NCBI GenBank assembly: GCA_019633425.1
Contig: WSUB01000002.1
Location: 62,001 to 126,000 of the forward strand
Reading direction: 5' to 3'
DNA from: Tulasnella sp. 424
Taxonomy: Eukaryota > Basidiomycota > Agaricomycetes > Cantharellales > Tulasnellaceae
Length of the DNA stretch: 64,000 bases
This document shows positions 24,019-36,664 of the stretch, in pieces. Under the pieces are notes generated by a model that did no database searches, had not been told where the DNA came from, and was given only the letters and a program-made list of their open reading frames with translations. Numbering within the stretch: the first letter of the stretch is position 1; every line of letters starts with the position of its first letter. A program made the position numbers and the translations under genes.

Positions 24019-26531
24019 TTAGAACAAGGGTACTTTTACCTTGAGAATATCTCTCCCCATCTGCTCTAAGTCAAGAATCTCGCAGTCCATCTTGTTGCCG
24101 GGCTCGCCAATCTGGGTCTCAACGCAGGCAAAGTCGATCGGCTGCAGGAAATAAATGAGTCAGTCGGCTTGTGACAGGAAAAAACAAATCCTTATGGACT
24201 TACTGTTTCAAGAGAAATCATAGGATGATCTGGGGAACTAGCGGGTTAGCACCAAATTGGAAGGAGCGGAAGAATATCAAAGGAGTCACGTACGCCACAC
24301 TCCAGGGCTGTAAGAGATGCCTTGAGCAGTCGTAGCAACAAATGCTCGCAGCGTGCTTAGGTCTGGTGTGTCATCTAAGGTAGGGAACGGATCAGCATCA
24401 CCAGGCTACCAAGCAATTCAAGAACGCACCTCCACCGTTCAACGCCACGACAACCAAATACGCCCTTCCCGTCTCACGCAACCCATCATCCAACCCCAAA
24501 TGATCGATTCTCCCATGACCCATCGGGATAAAAGCCTGACTCGTGTACGCATGTCGCTCAAGAAGCTTCACCTCCCAATCCTCTCCAGGCTTCGCCCCGA
24601 CGGGTGTACTTCTAAATACGGAGATCGCGGAAAGAGCTTGTAATCTTGAAGATTCCGGGTAGAACGACGTCGTCGGTGCCAAACGGTGGAACTTGTGAGC
24701 GGTTCCCTGGTTAGCGGAAGTCACGCGAACACCCTTGGGCACGGCCGTCGGGTCCGCCCATGCTTGGATGACGTTCCCGAATTTCGCGAAGGCTTCTGGA
24801 GTGAGAGGGACGGCTGGGATGCGGAGGAGGTCGGATGGGCGGCGTTTGACGACTGGTCCGGTGATTCCGTTAATTCCATTAATCCCGTTGACGTGTCCAC
24901 TTATGCCATTACGGGCAATGGTCTGAGGAGGTGGAACCTTGAAAGGAACGATAGTCGGCTCGTGCGCCTCAACTTCCGCGGACTCCGTATGAGCTTCTGC
25001 GCGTCGTCCGATAACACGAATACGCTTGATTCCTCCGTCTGCACAGCGGGCGGTCAGCTCCGGCATCAGATTGACGACTACATCAGGACACTCACCAGGG
25101 TAGATGGTCATGCGAACGTGGGTATAGGTCTTGTCTTGAACGTTTTCGAGTTGGAAGAAGTGTCGTCGATGGGGGCCAAGTTTCGTTCTTGAGAGGATCG
25201 TTGTCCAGGTCACGTCGTCGTGGGGGATGGTCTAGCGTCAAATGGAGTCAGAGTCGCGTTACGGACGTTGTCACTTTACTAATCTCTACTTACAGAGCCG
25301 GTACGGGTCGCATGCAATTCGCAAGACTCGGGGAAGTTACCCTTGAAGTGTGCGGTATCTATCTCTACCTCTTCGAGAACTCCTGGAGCTCCCCTGTAAC
25401 GAGACTCGTCATTCAAAAGCCGTGTATGATGTTACTTTACTACTCACAGCCGTATAATGACAAAGTCCTTATGGCCAGGGAGCCGACTGCGCCGGGTCTC
25501 CCAGCCATCGCCCATGTCCTTACCTGTCAAGCCGGTCCGTAAGCAACAACACCCTCAATAGAAAGTCGATACAAACTCACCTCTTCCTGGAAGTAAGAGG
25601 TTCGGCCCTATGCCAAAGTGTTGATTAGACACATAGACAACACGTCCTCCAGAGAAGACATGTGCAAGGTCTATGGCTTTCGATGACTCAGGGAAGATAG
25701 GTGATACTTCACCGTACACGCGGAACCGACCCTACGATAGCAAGAAAAGGAGTTAGTTCACGGCCTCCTAATCAAGTCCGAAAGGATAGGGTGTCACTTA
25801 CAATGCCTCCATCGGGGTACATGTTGAGTTTCACATGTGTGTACGACCGGGCAGTCTTCTCGATTCCATACAAGTGTCGGCTGCTGGGACCGAGGTTCAC
25901 TTTCGGCAGAAGCTCTTCCCACTATATACATGGAACGTGTCATAGTTGTTAGTATTTGAAAGTCGGAGACTCTCGGGGCCAAACATGGAGACCTACCCGT
26001 TCGTCGGTTTGGTTGGGATCACCTTCAGCCAGGAATATTGCCTCTACGGAAGCTTGAGGAGCTTCATTCCCGTTGAAGTGTGCGGTGTCGATGTCGAAGC
26101 CGAGGAGATGCCCTGGTACCCCAAGCTTGATGATGCACCAATCGAACGTTGGATTGTGGCGGCGGGATTCCCATCCGTCGAATAGTGCACCGTTTGGCCC
26201 GAATTGGCCCTTCAGGCTTTGAGAAGGCTATCGGTAATACCAAGCAATTAGGTGAGGGAATGTCGTGAGTTGACGTGTAAGATGGGTCTGTGGTGGACAA
26301 AGGCAGGGGTAGACGTACCTCGACCTTGATCAAGTTGGTGACATCAGCAAAGAAGTCGTCGCTCACTGAGACTATCTTGCCTCCCAATGCGACGCTCGAC
26401 AGTTCTTGAGACCGGGAATTGTCAGACGCGGGGTATAGCCACGTATACAAATGCTTATCATGCTCACCTGTACCAGCCGCACCGAGCTTGGTCTGAAAGT
26501 CTTCGAGCTCTATAACGTGGTATTTGGCCAT
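24019..26531 (-). CDS. Fused allantoicase and ureidoglycolate lyase
   Basis: Twelve exons join in phase to 600 residues: 26531..26468, 26404..26319, 26227..25997, 25921..25802, 25731..25581, 25523..25448, 25393..25294, 25231..25096, 25038..24430, 24374..24294, 24229..24204, 24141..24019. Residues about 1-333 are allantoicase with its two tandem repeats, marked by [18 protein letters not shown] and [17 protein letters not shown]; it converts allantoate to ureidoglycolate and urea. A linker (334-391) carries a small [11 protein letters not shown] repeat. Residues about 392-597 are ureidoglycolate lyase ([47 protein letters not shown]), which releases glyoxylate and the second urea. These are the DAL2 and DAL3 activities of yeast, here on one polypeptide, so two successive steps of purine nitrogen recovery are coupled. 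A GATAAG site lies about 150 bp upstream. Confidence 0.93.
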
Positions 26532-27785
26532 GGGGAATGTGGAACGATGAGCAGCAATGGAGATACAGCAGTGATAGGAAAATTACAAGTCAGAATAGTT
26601 TTCAGAGGGAGGATGGATGAGGGCAGAAGAGTTTACACGTATCACTGAAACGGGAAGTGAACAAGCGAGTTCGCTCTTATCTCTGTGTGAGAGGGTCGGC
26701 CGAGGTGGTGGGTGGCAGCCCAAGTTAGAACTTTTCCGGTAACTGTGGGGTAAGAGTCCAGTTCATTTGTCAGACGACCTCGTCGACGACGGCCTCGAAA
26801 TCCATTTGCCACTGACTTGGTGCGTTCTAGACGTCATTCGGCTCTTGGTTGATGTCGCTCGTGACGGGCACAAGATCAAAGACCAAAAGTCAAGGGCACT
26901 TGGACATCACGTGTGGCCCTGTTCAGTAATCTACCCCTCTTTCCCAACACCCCGCCTACATTCTCAAGTTCGCCGTCCTGGTAAGCTGACCACTTGTGAG
27001 TCTGGTGACATGGTGCTCTTTCATTCCACCGACGGTCGCGAGACCTGAGCAGCTGTCCGTTGTCTGCACCTGCCCCATCGGGATGCAAAGTCTGTTCATC
27101 GCGGGCATCCGCCTGGCTCCGTCTGCCCCCTCCTCATGGCCATCTAGGCAATGATTACTCGATATTACTCGATCCCCTCTTCTATTCGCCCCTCGATAAC
27201 GAGCGCACTAGACGTAAAGCCGCCCAACACATGGAAAAGAATCATCCGAGGATTCTTCCGCCCGGCGTAATGGTACGCTCCTTTGTCGCTTAGTATAGGC
27301 TTCGCTTACGGCTACATTAAATCATCCTCCAAATATCACCAAAGTGATTAGTTCAGCGTCTTTCTCCGCGGAGACCTTGCTTTGAGGTTACTCTCCAGAC
27401 TATTGGAAATCTAAATGGTTTTGTTCGTCATCACTTTGCAGGTTCTTGCTAATTCCGTGACGTCGACCGCCGGGGCACAAATTCTCGAAGAAATTCCTGC
27501 TCCGTAGCCAGCTCTGACGCTGTCCTTGGATGTCAGAGCTATAAACCCACGATGTGTAAGAACATATTGAGGAAATTTCAGCCCATTGTTTGCATTGGTG
27601 TTTGAGAGAGGCGTAGAGGAGCCGCCGGCAGTTTCACGTGAAACCCAGCGCACACAAGTCCTATTCCAGTCCTGACCCCTTACCACCTTCTTTCAACACT
27701 CAAATCGTCTAACTCTCTCATCTCACAAGCCATCACGGCTACTACCACTGATCATCCTTTCCTCCCTTGTATCCAACTCCCCGCG
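26532..27785. other. Divergent intergenic region, allantoin gene and esterase gene
   Basis: About 1.25 kb between two divergent start codons, presumably both promoters. No gene is supported. Apart from the GATA site, the only pattern seen is a short direct repeat ATTACTCGAT near 27150-27175. Confidence 0.5.
26676..26681 (-). promoter_or_regulatory. GATAAG site upstream of the allantoin-pathway gene
   Basis: CTTATC on the plus strand is GATAAG on the gene strand, about 145 bp upstream of the ATG. GATA factors of the AreA/Nit2 type activate nitrogen-scavenging genes through this core. A perfect TCGGCCGA palindrome is nearby at 26696-26703. Function is inferred from position only. Confidence 0.4.
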
Positions 27786-30700
27786 ATGATCGACCATCTC
27801 GTTGGTCGTCCGAGCCCAGGCTGGAAGCGCACTCAGGTGCAGTCGAAAGTCAAACAGGCCTTCCTTCTTATCTGACTACAGACTTTCCGCTACCCCGGTC
27901 TCTATTTTATCAAATCCAATAGGTCTATCTCGTCGTCCTCTTCTGGATCATTCAGCTCGTTAAAGGTGGTCGGCAAGGTCCACGATTCCTCTGGATCCGC
28001 AAGGCCAACCGACTTCTCAGTAAGTGTCACCTTCCACCTTCTGACCGCCGCTTTGACCCATCTGCCCCCGACTTCCCTTTAGCTCGCTTCACCCCGTGGC
28101 AGGTTCTCGTCACTACACTAACCGCTTTATATGGTGTCCGAAACCTGAACGTCCTTACCGGGTTTGATGGTACGTCATACCTTGGCTGGCCTTTGAATGA
28201 ATTGGTGCCTGAACTCCACAAAAAATCATTTCTCGTCGACGTGCAGCACCTGAGCCGCTAGCACGACTGGTCAGTTGTTCCATCTTAACCGAGCCCAATG
28301 GTCATAAGAGACTAACGCGTGACGGCTCGTCCACAGTACTCCAGGAGCTATTATCGGGCGACATGGATCGCCACAGGCCTGGACGCTGGATTCGCCACAG
28401 CCATGAGCATCAAGCACAAATGGTTGCGAGACATCGCTTCGATCGTATTTTCGATCTACTACCTCCTATACGCCGATGCTGCAGACGAGCTCGTGAGTCG
28501 ATGTCCGTCGCCGCCAAGGCGCGATCATCTGACCGATGGGGTTTCCCCGCCATAGCTCCGAAAGCATCGCGCGCTCTGCACGCCAGAAATGCTTCGGACG
28601 ACATGGGAGAAGACGAGCAACCCATTCGTAAGGCTAAAGTTTCTCTGCCCGATCGCGACTAATCATGTCGACATATCTTACCGCGCACCGATTAGCTTCG
28701 CATGATCTCGCACTTCCGCCTTCCCAGTATGGGCGTCCAGCGCAAAATCCTCATCCCTCGACCCAAAGGTTCCAAGTACAAGGAACATATGATCGGCTGG
28801 CTTTACTTTAGCGGTACTCCAGAGCAGCTTTCTAGAACGACAGAGCTTATTTTCGATTGCCCCGGTGGTGGCTTTATTGCCATGACGCCGGAGCATCATG
28901 AAGAGCGCTTGAGGCTCTGGACGGTGCACAGCGGCAAGCCTGTCCTTGCACTGCAGTATCGCAAGGCCCCAGAATGTACGATCGAAAATTTTATTCTATT
29001 CTCTCCCCGAACGCCTCTTTGACCTCATTTGCAATTTCCGGACGGTTTCGTAGATCCCTACCCATGGGCGATCAACGAAGCGTTTGACGCGTACCAAACG
29101 GTCGTCGCTACGGAAGGCCGGATATTGGGTATGTCAGGAGACAGTCTCGAGGTGATTGTTACTGGAGATTCAGCGTAAGTTTGAGACAGGCCTCTATGGT
29201 CGCTTAACGAAAGGCCTGCTGACCTAGAACCATATTAGAGGTGGAAACCTCGCAATGTGCATCATGCTCAAGATCCTCGAGTCGTCGACATACATTCAAA
29301 GGCCCTTGGCTTTGGTACTCAGCTATCCCGCTCTGGACTTCAATTACACTTCATGGATGACCCCACGGAACCTGGCGGTCGTCAGCTCCGAAACTTCCTG
29401 CACTCCGATTCCCGGGTTCGAGGAACAAAAGCGACATTTCTCACACAAGAGTCCTCTCTCGGTTGTGGATGACGTCCAATCGAAGGTTACGCGGAGGAAA
29501 AGGAGTTGGATTGGGAGTTTAAGCGAACCATTCGTAAAGCCTAAAAGCCCCAAGTCGTCTAGAACCTCTCTGGGGGGATCTTCACATCGTTTCGTCTATG
29601 GATCGGGTTCGGAGATGGTGAACACGGGTTCATCCAAGGGGCCTTTGCCATCACCCAGACTGCCTACCAAGTCAAAGAAGGGCAACAAACAGGTTGCTTT
29701 TATGCCTTCGGGTTACGAGAGGGATGGCGAAAAGACTGACGACGACCACGATGCTTCCGAGAGTGAGTATCTCTCCTGGGAAGAAGATGAGAAGCCGATA
29801 CTAGCGCGTGTGTTGACTTCGGAGACCATGCTGGCTCGACCAGCGGTGGCGGAGAAAAAGTCGCCGGTGGAGGTGCCGGTCATCGATGTGGTACCAGCAA
29901 CGCCAGTTTCACACGAGGACCCCACAGCCGTTGATCCATCTAAACCGCGACAGAAGGTGCAACTTGGGACGCAGCTTACGATGACGAGCAGGACGGGGTT
30001 CTTCCAAGACAGAATCATTTCACCAAGTATGGTAAGTTTTGTTTTTTTCGATTATGCACGCTAATTAAGTACGTACGAATCGCCTAACTCACAGCCCCAA
30101 CCCTCGTTCCCCCCCCCCCCTTTTGTCCCTCTTTTTTTTTACTCCCTTAGATGCGGACGATGGCCATCCTTTACATTGGGCCCAATCGGGCGCCAGATTT
30201 CGAGCACGATTATTACCTTTCACCGATCCTGGCGCCCGATGAACTCCTGGCGCAATTCCCCACTGTGTTGCTGAATTGCGGCGAAAGAGACCCTTTGGTC
30301 GATGACACCATTATCCTCGCAGGGAGAATTCGAAATGCCAAATACACCCGTAAAGCACAAGTCGCCAAAGAGGCTGGGGCACGTGCCGCCGAAAGGGGAG
30401 AAAGTCTCCACGTTTGCGGCTCATCGTCCTCTGGGGCTGGCGGAATGGATGCCGCTGGTCATGAAGCTAATCACGGACCGTTGCCTCCGATAAACGATCC
30501 CATGCGCATTCTCGCGGAAACCGATCAAGATTGGGTGCAATTGCGGATCGTTGAAGGCTGGAGCCATGGATATCTGCAGATGCATTCATTGATTCCTGAA
30601 GTCGGGCTGGCACTTCAGCATCTTGCTGAGTGGATGGAAGATATTTTTGCGCGGCAGCGACTGGAGAGAGACGGGGTCGCTCATGCTTCAGCTATGAAGG

Positions 30701-31335
30701 GAAATGCCGATGAAGAGATCGAGGGTAGACGTTCGATGACGACGCCCAAGGCGAGGAAGCAATCTGCGGAGAAGGCCGCGCAGAGGCGACAAGACACCGG
30801 AACGTCTGAGACGGAAACGGAAGGCCCACTCACATTCACACCCAAGAAAAGACGGACACCACCGACCTCGTTCTCAAATGTTCCAGAGAATGGATCGCAG
30901 GGAGATCGGGCAACGAGCCAGGTGGGCAGTTCGTCGTCAGGGGAAACGCTCATCGGGCCCTTTACACCGGACTCGATTGAGGCGATCTCAAAGGGGGGCA
31001 ATGCTACCATTTCCGTTAGCGCTAGACGCCCTAGGGAGGGCACGGAACGACATGCTGGTCCAGGTGATGGCAACCGAAAGTCCCCGCATCCAGCCGCAGC
31101 CGCGGAAACGACACCGAAAGGTCCGGATGGAGGCAAAGTCGCGGCTGGGGTTGCCAAAGGCTTGTTGCCGACTCGAACGTTGGGGGTGACCACTTCTGGA
31201 ACGCGTACGGGTACGCCCGTCTTCGCCCAAGGTAGCCAGCCTCTTTCCGAGGCTGAGCTTATGAAACGCCGAAGGGAGGAAGCTGTTGTGGGTCTCATGG
31301 CCGAACAAGTTGTGGAAGGACCCGGTGGGAAGTAA
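27786..31335 (+). CDS. Hormone-sensitive-lipase-like alpha/beta hydrolase with membrane anchor
   Basis: Ten exons (27786..27836, 27923..28019, 28083..28169, 28247..28269, 28337..28492, 28556..28627, 28696..28975, 29054..29174, 29239..30031, 30151..31335) join in phase to 954 residues. An N-terminal membrane segment (VYLVVLFWIIQLV, about residues 18-30) follows a short leader, and TPWQVLVTTLTALYGVRNL may be a second. The esterase core has the oxyanion-hole motif PGGGF at 218-222 (the usual His is Pro), nucleophile Ser295 in GDSAGG, acid Asp607 in GERDPLVDD and His699 in EGWSHGYL. Between Ser295 and Asp607 lies a Ser/Lys/Glu-rich, disordered insert (about residues 335-560), and the C-terminal 230 residues are also disordered. 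Substrate is unknown; family members hydrolyse short acyl esters, steryl esters or lipids at membranes. Intron 9 has long C and T runs. Confidence 0.88.
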
Positions 31336-31926
31336 CAAGGAAAAAAGAAGATCTGATTACTGGATGGGATTTGGGACATTGCAATGTGTTCATGGTGAGG
31401 CAAAACCACACTAGTTGGTTTTCTCCGAAATATTGCGGTGCAAGATGCTGATTCGTTTCCCCACGGCGTGGCTTGCCAGATTATCGTCGGTTTGTCTGAT
31501 ACATATTCCCTTCTGATCCTTCACAACACGCACGCACGCCATCATCTAGCATTTTCCATTTGACTTTGTAAAAGAGATCCCTTGAGGCTGTACTGCAGAT
31601 TTGCTGTTACTGTAATATGTAAGATGGAAATTCTGGGTATGACTCGTGATGGATGATGGAGGCCTTGAGGCAGATGGTGTAGCCGGTGGTCTTGTTGAAG
31701 CAAATGGAAATGGCCGACTAATTGGCTTTCTCCTTGGATACCAACATGCACCCAAGTCGAGGATCATTACGCAGAGAGAGCCCAGAGCTGGGGAGGAAGG
31801 GGAGGCAGGCATTGCAAGAGTCCGTGGCCTGGGAGCACAGCCCCAGTCTAGAGTTTCGGATTTCGACGCGCGCCTCGTTTCTGCCCTCCTGCCTCCTCTC
31901 TCTTCAACTGCTGCCCTCCTTCAAAT
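31336..31926. other. Intergenic between esterase and zinc-finger gene
   Basis: Same-strand spacer, probably terminator of the esterase and promoter of the zinc-finger gene; a CT-rich stretch (31880-31925) directly precedes the ATG. Nothing else is seen. Confidence 0.5.
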
Positions 31927-33311
31927 ATGTCGGAAATCGAATCAGAAAGACGCTCAGCATCCCCAAGTGACTTCCATAAATATCGGCCTTCAGTCCAGGA
32001 CAATCCCTATCCTCAAGAAGAACCACCTGCTACTACCACTTCGTCTGTCGACGCCAACTCTACTACTCCTACTACTTCACCTCCTGCCGCCTCAAACGAC
32101 CAACACCCTCCCTCTCAAGCATCTTCCGACTGCAAAGACGACTCTCCGATGGAATTTCACTATCCCCAGGCTCCTCGAAGAGCGACATGGGCAGGAGAAC
32201 AGACGCAGACGCTCTATGCATCGCACTTTCGACCAGACTTTACACAGCCACCAGCATTCTCTCATTTGGACGCAGCAGAAGCTCTGAGCCATCTACCGCT
32301 GGCCACCAAGTTCCCTGAAACAGACGGATCTTCTGTCTACTCTCTCGCTTCCTCATCTTCCTTGCCGATCCTTTCAAAGCGCTCATCAACCCTCTCATTG
32401 ACAATGTCGACGCCCGGAGCGACGACATCCTCCCAGTCCCCACCCCCCGAATCGCCCACCTCAGCATACCGCTACGAATCTTTCTCCCAAGTTCCGAGAC
32501 TCCCACCCATTCTCCAAGTAGAGAGGACACGGGTGACAACATCGGCCACACAAGCTGCGAGCGCTCAGCGACGGCGAAATGACGCTACATTCAAGTGCCC
32601 CGTCCCAGGTACGTTGTGCAACACTCCTCATGGGCATTCCTCGGATCTCTCTAACATGCCATTAATGTCTCGCGTAGGGTGCGGGAGTACGTTTACCAGA
32701 CGTTTTAACCTGCGAGGTATGTCTCTTTCCTCTGTCATCTCCCCGTTGGCCGTCAGTCCCCGGTTATTGACAAAACATGGAACAATTGCCGGATATTAGG
32801 TCATCTGCGATCCCACACCGAGGAGAAGCCTTACATCTGTTCATGGCCGGAATGTGCCAAGGGCTTCGCTCGCCAACATGATTGCAAGCGACATCAAGCA
32901 CTTCACACCAGCAAGAGCGCCCATTTGTGCCCGGCATGCGAAAAGAGCTTTTCTCGGATGGACGCGTTGAACCGACACCGTGAGTTCCGGGTCTCCACAT
33001 TTATGCCTTTTGAAATTTTACTCAGCCTCATTCCTCCCGGGCCCCGCTCTTTTTGTCTCTCGGTCTTGCAATTAGTACGTTCAAGCGCGACATGCCGTCA
33101 AAAAGCTGGGAAGCCAGGAGTTGGCCCTACCGCAGCAACCGCAACAACTGCTTCCGGCAATCAGGTCCGCAGCACCCCAACTTCCACCATCATCACCAAC
33201 TCACCGGCCACCTCACAGTCTTCTGTCCGGCCTTCTGGGGCTTCAGCCTCCGCCTCTCCGGAGGCTGATGACGGACCCAGCCCAACACCTTCTGGCTACA
33301 ATTCAGCCTGA
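31927..33311 (+). CDS. C2H2 zinc-finger transcription factor
   Basis: Four exons (31927..32608, 32678..32716, 32800..32979, 33076..33311) join in phase to 378 residues. Residues 1-220 are Ser/Thr/Pro-rich and disordered. Finger 1 has Cys224, Cys229, His242, His246 (C-x4-C-x12-H-x3-H). Finger 2 has Cys254, Cys259, His272, His276 with the linker HTEEKPYIC. Finger 3 is non-canonical: Cys284, Cys287, His300, then Cys307 in place of the second His, with a six-residue gap. The C-terminus is Ser/Thr/Ala-rich. This arrangement (two C-x4-C fingers plus a C2HC finger) is common among Agaricomycete DNA-binding regulators. The target genes cannot be told. Introns interrupt each finger region. Confidence 0.88.
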
Positions 33312-34205
33312 ACCGCAAGTCGTTGCTGGGATTATCGATTCGACCGCTCTCTTTCTGGTACCTCCCCTGCTCTGGGCTGTTGTTGTTGTTGTGTCTCTTT
33401 GTCTGTTATAGATGTGTGTGTTACTACTACTACTACTACCACCCTTTTCTCTGGCTCGAGCTGGCCTCGATGTCAGTCCTGTCGTTATTCAAATGGCACG
33501 CGCTTCGACTTGACTTTGTTTCCCTCTTTGCCTTGTGACGTGAAAGCCGGTCTTCCAACTGCTGAAACCGCTTGGGAACGTGACCTGCAGCTGTTTGCCA
33601 TGCCGCGCGCATGCTGTGCACATGGGTGCTTCGACCTCGAGGCGAGGCCGTTTGGCCGGAAGGAGACAAGGTTAGACTGGAACTCACTTTAACCTGAGCG
33701 AGACCCTGTTGATAGTTCAATAGGGTGGCGAGTGAATCATAAGAACGAGAGATTCTTGCCTTAGGGTAAGGCCTCTCTCACAAGCTCTGTCACTTGAACT
33801 CACGTTGGAATTCAATCGCCTTCAGACGGATGTCTCATTCGCTTTCAGAAGATCACGATGGCATGTTAACGTCACTACGAGATGTCACTGCAGCACAACT
33901 TAAGGTTTTTCTCACTGAAGGACTAGAGTCGAGTGCTTACAGTCCTAGGCCATTCGCGATTTCAAGCTCCGACTTTTGGGGACCTTGGTATCGTCTTGCA
34001 ACAGGATCACATCAGGAGAATAATAAAGCGCGGATTAGGTCCACTAAAGTTAAGTATAAAAATCCGACATCGTTCGAGGAAGTATCCAAGTGTCCGTAAA
34101 AGTCCAGAAGCGGGGGGGGGGGGAGGAAGGTCCAGACGTAAAAGCTTTCGTCAACGTTCAAAATGTGTGAGCCAAGGATTCGAGGGAGTTATTGCAAGGT
34201 ATGGT
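33312..34205. other. Intergenic; right border of the conserved island
   Basis: No gene. A short (CTA)n run lies at 33423-33438 and a G run near 34112-34122. Confidence 0.5.
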
Positions 34206-35134
34206 CTAGAGTTGATCCTTAGTCTTGATGCTGAACGACGAGCAAGAAACGGCGCATCCCAATTCAATTCGGCGAGTTCCGTTTTCGGTGACAGGGTTCG
34301 ACTCGTTATCATCGGTATACCCTACCTCGTCGTTCTTAGAAGTACCCGTCTGATAAACAGGAAGAAGTATATGATAAGCTCGCCCGAATTCGGGAATGAA
34401 CTGGAATGAAGATGAAGCAAGGACGCTTACCCAAAAGACGACGTCACCGAAATCATTACCATACTCCCATCTTTGAGAGGCGGGTGGGTTCGTATCACTA
34501 GCGCATTTCTTCACTTCCAGGAAGAAAGGACCCTTCGCGGGAGCAGTTGGATTGCTGACAGTGACGCAATTGGTAGCCGTCGCGGTGCCGTTTGCGTTGC
34601 TGCTAACGCCAGAGACGATGATACGCCCTACCGTTGCAGCGCAGGAAAGACAGCGATTAGCGCTAATCAAAAACAACTTTCGAAGAAAAATCTCACCTTT
34701 ATACATGTCTAGATTGGGAGCCTGTTCGGGGAGTTTGGGGCACGTCTTCACAACCAACCCCAGAGTGTATCAAATGTTAGCGAGACGAGTTGGACACAAG
34801 GAACGAAAAAATCTGAAAGGGTTCCCCACCTGGAACTCGACCTGAAGCCAGGAATCCCCTCCTCCGTAAGTCACTTGCTTCTTGGAGTTCAACCCAACTG
34901 GGACGAACTTGGTTGGGTGCTCTGCAATGAGAAGGAAACCAAAATGTTAACAAGACCCTGTGTACAACCTCGGAGATTCTAGATCTCGGTGCACGAACCT
35001 CCAGGATATGTAGCCAAGTACCCTTTATGAACGGTATAGCACTTGTTCGAAGCCCTCGGGACGACTGCAGCTGAAGCACCAGTGGCGGTCGTAGCGGCAA
35101 TGAAAGCAATGACGGCGGAAAGGAAGAGCTTCAT
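34206..35134 (-). CDS. Small secreted beta-trefoil-like protein, copy 1
   Basis: Five exons (35134..34999, 34921..34830, 34745..34697, 34627..34431, 34349..34206) join in phase to 205 residues. A signal peptide (MKLFLSAVIAFIAATTATG) is followed by VVPRAS, a likely Kex2-type processing site. Conserved marks: KGYLATYPG, NSKKQVTYGGGD, Cys-Pro near KLPEQAP, GRIIVSG, NCVTVSNPTAP, FFLEVKKC, SQRWEYGNDFGDVVFW, GYTDDNESNPV and RRIELGC. The NC-V-T-V ... KKC ... Q-x-W pattern resembles the QxW repeat of ricin-B lectins, so a secreted carbohydrate-binding trefoil is a reasonable but unproven guess. This is the most divergent copy and has an extra NANGTATAT stretch. The first donor (GTTCGT) is weak but fixed by the family intron position. 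Confidence 0.85.
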
Positions 35135-35256
35135 AGTGCTTGCTCGTAGATGTGGTACGTAGATGCGGAGGAAATGCTGGAGAGAGGGCGGGGGTTGCAG
35201 CCAAAAAGAGTGCCAAGAGAGGAAAAAAAAAGCAACCCAACGCCGACGCGTTAAAC

Positions 35257-35263
35257 TTTTATA
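35257..35263 (-). promoter_or_regulatory. TATA box of secreted-protein copy 1
   Basis: TATAAAA on the gene strand, 123 bp upstream of the ATG. Confidence 0.55.
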
Positions 35264-35899
35264 GGAAACTCCCAAATGACCATCTGAAACTCAGGCACCA
35301 ACTCTCGCGCACGCGCTTCTAATGAGAGAAGAACCGAAGACCGCTCTAAAATTAGCTGATACCTCGGCGCGGCGCACAGTCCCTGTTAAAGCCGACCACT
35401 ACCTATTCCCGCGTCTGAATTCGTCGCCCCGTATTCCGAGCCGTAGTATGCGGGAACAAGAGTGGATCATAAAGCGGAGTGCGGATGCCGGGACGACCGT
35501 GGAAGATTTCGGTTTCTACTCGCACTTCCATCTGCTCACTTTACCGGAACTAGGCGTCCAAAATCAGCATAAATGGCCTTCTTGTAGTCTAATATATATC
35601 TTACGCGTAAAATAGAGTCGAAATAGGTTGCCTCGAGGTCCTTGGGAGCGGCTGGCTGTCCGGCTCCACCCGCGAGGACATGCGTTTTGCATCCGCCAAA
35701 AGTTCTATATTGGACCTAAACAGGGACTTTTTGAATTTACTCTACATCTACCTGCTATTTTTAATTGATAAGATAGAATAATTGTCTCTCGGTCGGGGAG
35801 GTTTTTTTTTTCTGTTTTGTGTCAAGCTTGTTCTACTCATGGTTCTCCTACATCGAGTCCACTTTTACCGCGGCTACGAACACTCCAATGCTCGAAGTT

Positions 35900-36049
35900 T
35901 CCAGCTCTCACAGTGGATTCGAGTTCTAATTCAACTGCAAAAGCATGATGACTAGAACAAGTGAAGAAACGTCCCTCACGACGTACGTTTTAATTCACTC
36001 CGACCCCGGGCCAGTCGAACCAATGCGCTGGCGAAGTGAATAACCCACG
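35900..36049 (+). repeat. Direct repeat, left copy, flanking secreted-protein copy 2
   Basis: About 150 bp starting TTCCAGCTCTCA and containing CCCTCACGACGTACGT and GAATAACCCACGTCG matches 37888-38020 in the same orientation. The two copies enclose the secreted-protein gene copy 2. A third, inverted copy lies in the right arm at about 45430-45550. Confidence 0.7.
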
Positions 36050-36577
36050 TCGACACGACGAAAGGGACGGGCAAAGAAATAAACTCCTCACTGAGCAACT
36101 CGGAAGAATCAGAAAGCAACCCAGAGTTAACTGCGTTTGAGACCAATTGGGAGGCTTGGCTGACATCATTCGAAAACGTCATGCACTGCCGAAATAAAAG
36201 GAAAGCCAAGCCGAGCTCCACCATTACCAAGACTGATTTCCTTGATTTCTATTTGGTGCTGGGACGGGTTGAGTACGCCGCACCCTTGGCGTCGGAATCG
36301 AAGCTATATATGCCAAGCACTTCTATAATTGGACTTGCCCACCCTTCTGTCGCAGTGCCCGAGGCAGTGCGGTCTTCCTTTGGTGGGCTGAGTTGGCTTA
36401 CAAGGCACTACAGTACCCTTTTTCATCCGCAAACCAAGTCACGTTCCGGTCGATGTATGGCTGTACCCTGGTGGAAGTGGGAACGGAAACTCCTTCGGGA
36501 AATTCTATCACAGCCCGTCCTTCGATGTCGGTGCCCGGCAACGTTGTTCTCTGAATAAGCCGAAAAGGGGATGCACT

Positions 36578-36585
36578 TATAAATA
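36578..36585 (+). promoter_or_regulatory. TATA box of secreted-protein copy 2
   Basis: TATAAATA 80 bp before the ATG; the same motif sits at the same distance before copy 3 in the other arm. Confidence 0.6.
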
Positions 36586-36664
36586 TGAGGCTGTCTCGTC
36601 TCAGAGGAATCCCCAGTCCTTCTACTCCCATCCCTTTCATTGGTCTCTTCACCGTATCGCAAAC

